64,000 nucleotides of DNA from Sinorhizobium sp. A49 (lineage in GTDB: Bacteria > Pseudomonadota > Alphaproteobacteria > Rhizobiales > Rhizobiaceae). The position numbers and the translations under genes are program-made. The notes beneath the pieces are model-generated. The model made no database searches and was not told the origin of the DNA. It saw nothing but the letters and a program-made list of their open reading frames with translations. The stretch covers positions 203,273 to 267,272 of the forward strand of contig NZ_MUNW01000050.1 in NCBI RefSeq assembly GCF_002002725.1. Reading direction: 5' to 3'. Shown one piece after another: positions 63,579 to 64,000 of this stretch. Within the stretch, counting starts at the first letter, position 1. Each line of letters begins with the position of its first letter.

Positions 63579-64000
63579 TCACTCCTCGCGGAATGCTCTG
63601 AGCATCTGGTCGGTGAAGGGTTTTGTGAGGTATGAGATTGCGGTTCTCTCGTCGGTCTGGACGAACACTTCGACGGGCATTCCGGGCATGAGCTTGCGGC
63701 CGCCGAGCTTGTCGAGCGGTTCGGTGATCTCGACGGTTGCGAGATAGAAGGGCTGTCCGGTGTTGCGGTCGAGGGTGGTGGCGGCGGCGATGACGTCGAT
63801 GCGGCCGTCGAGTTCGGGGGTGGTGCGCTGGTTGAAGACGGTAAAGCGCATGCGGCTCTTCTGGCCGGGCGCTATGCGGTCGATGTCGACAGGCGGGATG
63901 CGGATCTCGACCGTCAGGTCCTCGCCCTCGGGCACGATCGACATGGCGGTGGCGCCCGGCGCGATGATGCCGCCGATGGTGTGGATCTGCAGGTCGTAGA
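63579..64000 (-). CDS. HlyD/PrsE-type membrane fusion protein, C-terminal part (runs off the window)
   Basis: The frame enters from the window edge as YDLQIHTIGGIIAPGATAMSI, followed by VPEGEDLTVEIRIPPVDIDR, PGQKSRMRFTVFNQRTTPEL, LGGRKLMPGMPVEVFVQTDERTA and FREE at the stop (63579). This is the C-terminal beta-barrel and tail of a type I secretion adaptor of the HlyD/PrsE group. The annotated internal ATG (63944) is not the start. The ABC partner is expected upstream, outside the window. Such systems export RTX proteins or glycanases. Confidence 0.9.
   Translation of the reverse strand, partial: YDLQIHTIGGIIAPGATAMSIVPEGEDLTVEIRIPPVDIDRIAPGQKSRMRFTVFNQRTTPELDGRIDVIAAATTLDRNTGQPFYLATVEITEPLDKLGGRKLMPGMPVEVFVQTDERTAISYLTKPFTDQMLRAFREE

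Overview
The window looks like a large accessory replicon or chromosome segment of a Rhizobiaceae bacterium (Rhizobium, Ensifer/Sinorhizobium or Agrobacterium group). The evidence is high GC, dense short-overlap operons, several CUT1 sugar/polyol ABC importers each with its own regulator, the carboxyspermidine route of spermidine synthesis, and rhizobial-type intergenic hairpin repeats. I see no rRNA, tRNA, CRISPR, insertion sequence or phage. The species cannot be fixed from the sequence alone.

Region 1 (1-8.9 kb) holds the end of an unknown gene, a GNAT acetyltransferase, a GH20 beta-N-acetylhexosaminidase, an ABC-F ATPase, peptidase T, a 14-helix-type MFS exporter with a divergent LysR regulator, and a small orphan gene.

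Region 2 (9-20.9 kb, minus strand) is one long operon for uptake and phosphorylation of a three-carbon polyol or ketose. It encodes a binding protein, two permeases, a 70-residue membrane protein, two ATPases, a fused ATP-type dihydroxyacetone (DHA) kinase, then DhaL, DhaM, a dedicated HPr, a dedicated enzyme I, a small unknown protein and DhaK. Both an ATP-dependent and a PEP-dependent DHA kinase are therefore encoded beside an ABC importer.

Region 3 (21.1-24.5 kb) has carboxynorspermidine/carboxyspermidine dehydrogenase and decarboxylase behind an unknown 272-residue protein. At 25.1-25.24 kb there is a candidate small RNA with a C-rich loop and a strong terminator.

Region 4 (25.3-35.4 kb, plus strand) is a LacI-controlled operon with two matching palindromic operators. 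It encodes an ABC importer of the large-binding-protein type, two different ADP-ribosylglycohydrolase-fold proteins and a CaiB/BaiF-type CoA-transferase. This is the best candidate for an undescribed catabolic system.

Region 5 (35.5-52.1 kb) is a mosaic of small units: two unknown proteins, an OmpR-type response regulator, a SARP-like/TPR regulator with a 72-residue partner, a GNAT protein, a TetR regulator with a membrane protein and operator, a dicarboxylate-type symporter, OsmC whose 3' end is followed by tandem 20-bp copies, an LLM flavin oxidoreductase, a DUF2254 membrane protein, a GlxA-type regulator with a divergent isochorismatase-like hydrolase, and an MFS exporter divergent from an AraC regulator.

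Region 6 (52.1-64 kb) holds a 2020-residue autotransporter with four near-identical 177-residue repeats behind an AraC gene, a MocR-type regulator divergent from a BenE transporter, a deletion scar joining two gene remnants, and the C-terminal part of a HlyD/PrsE-type secretion adaptor that leaves the window.
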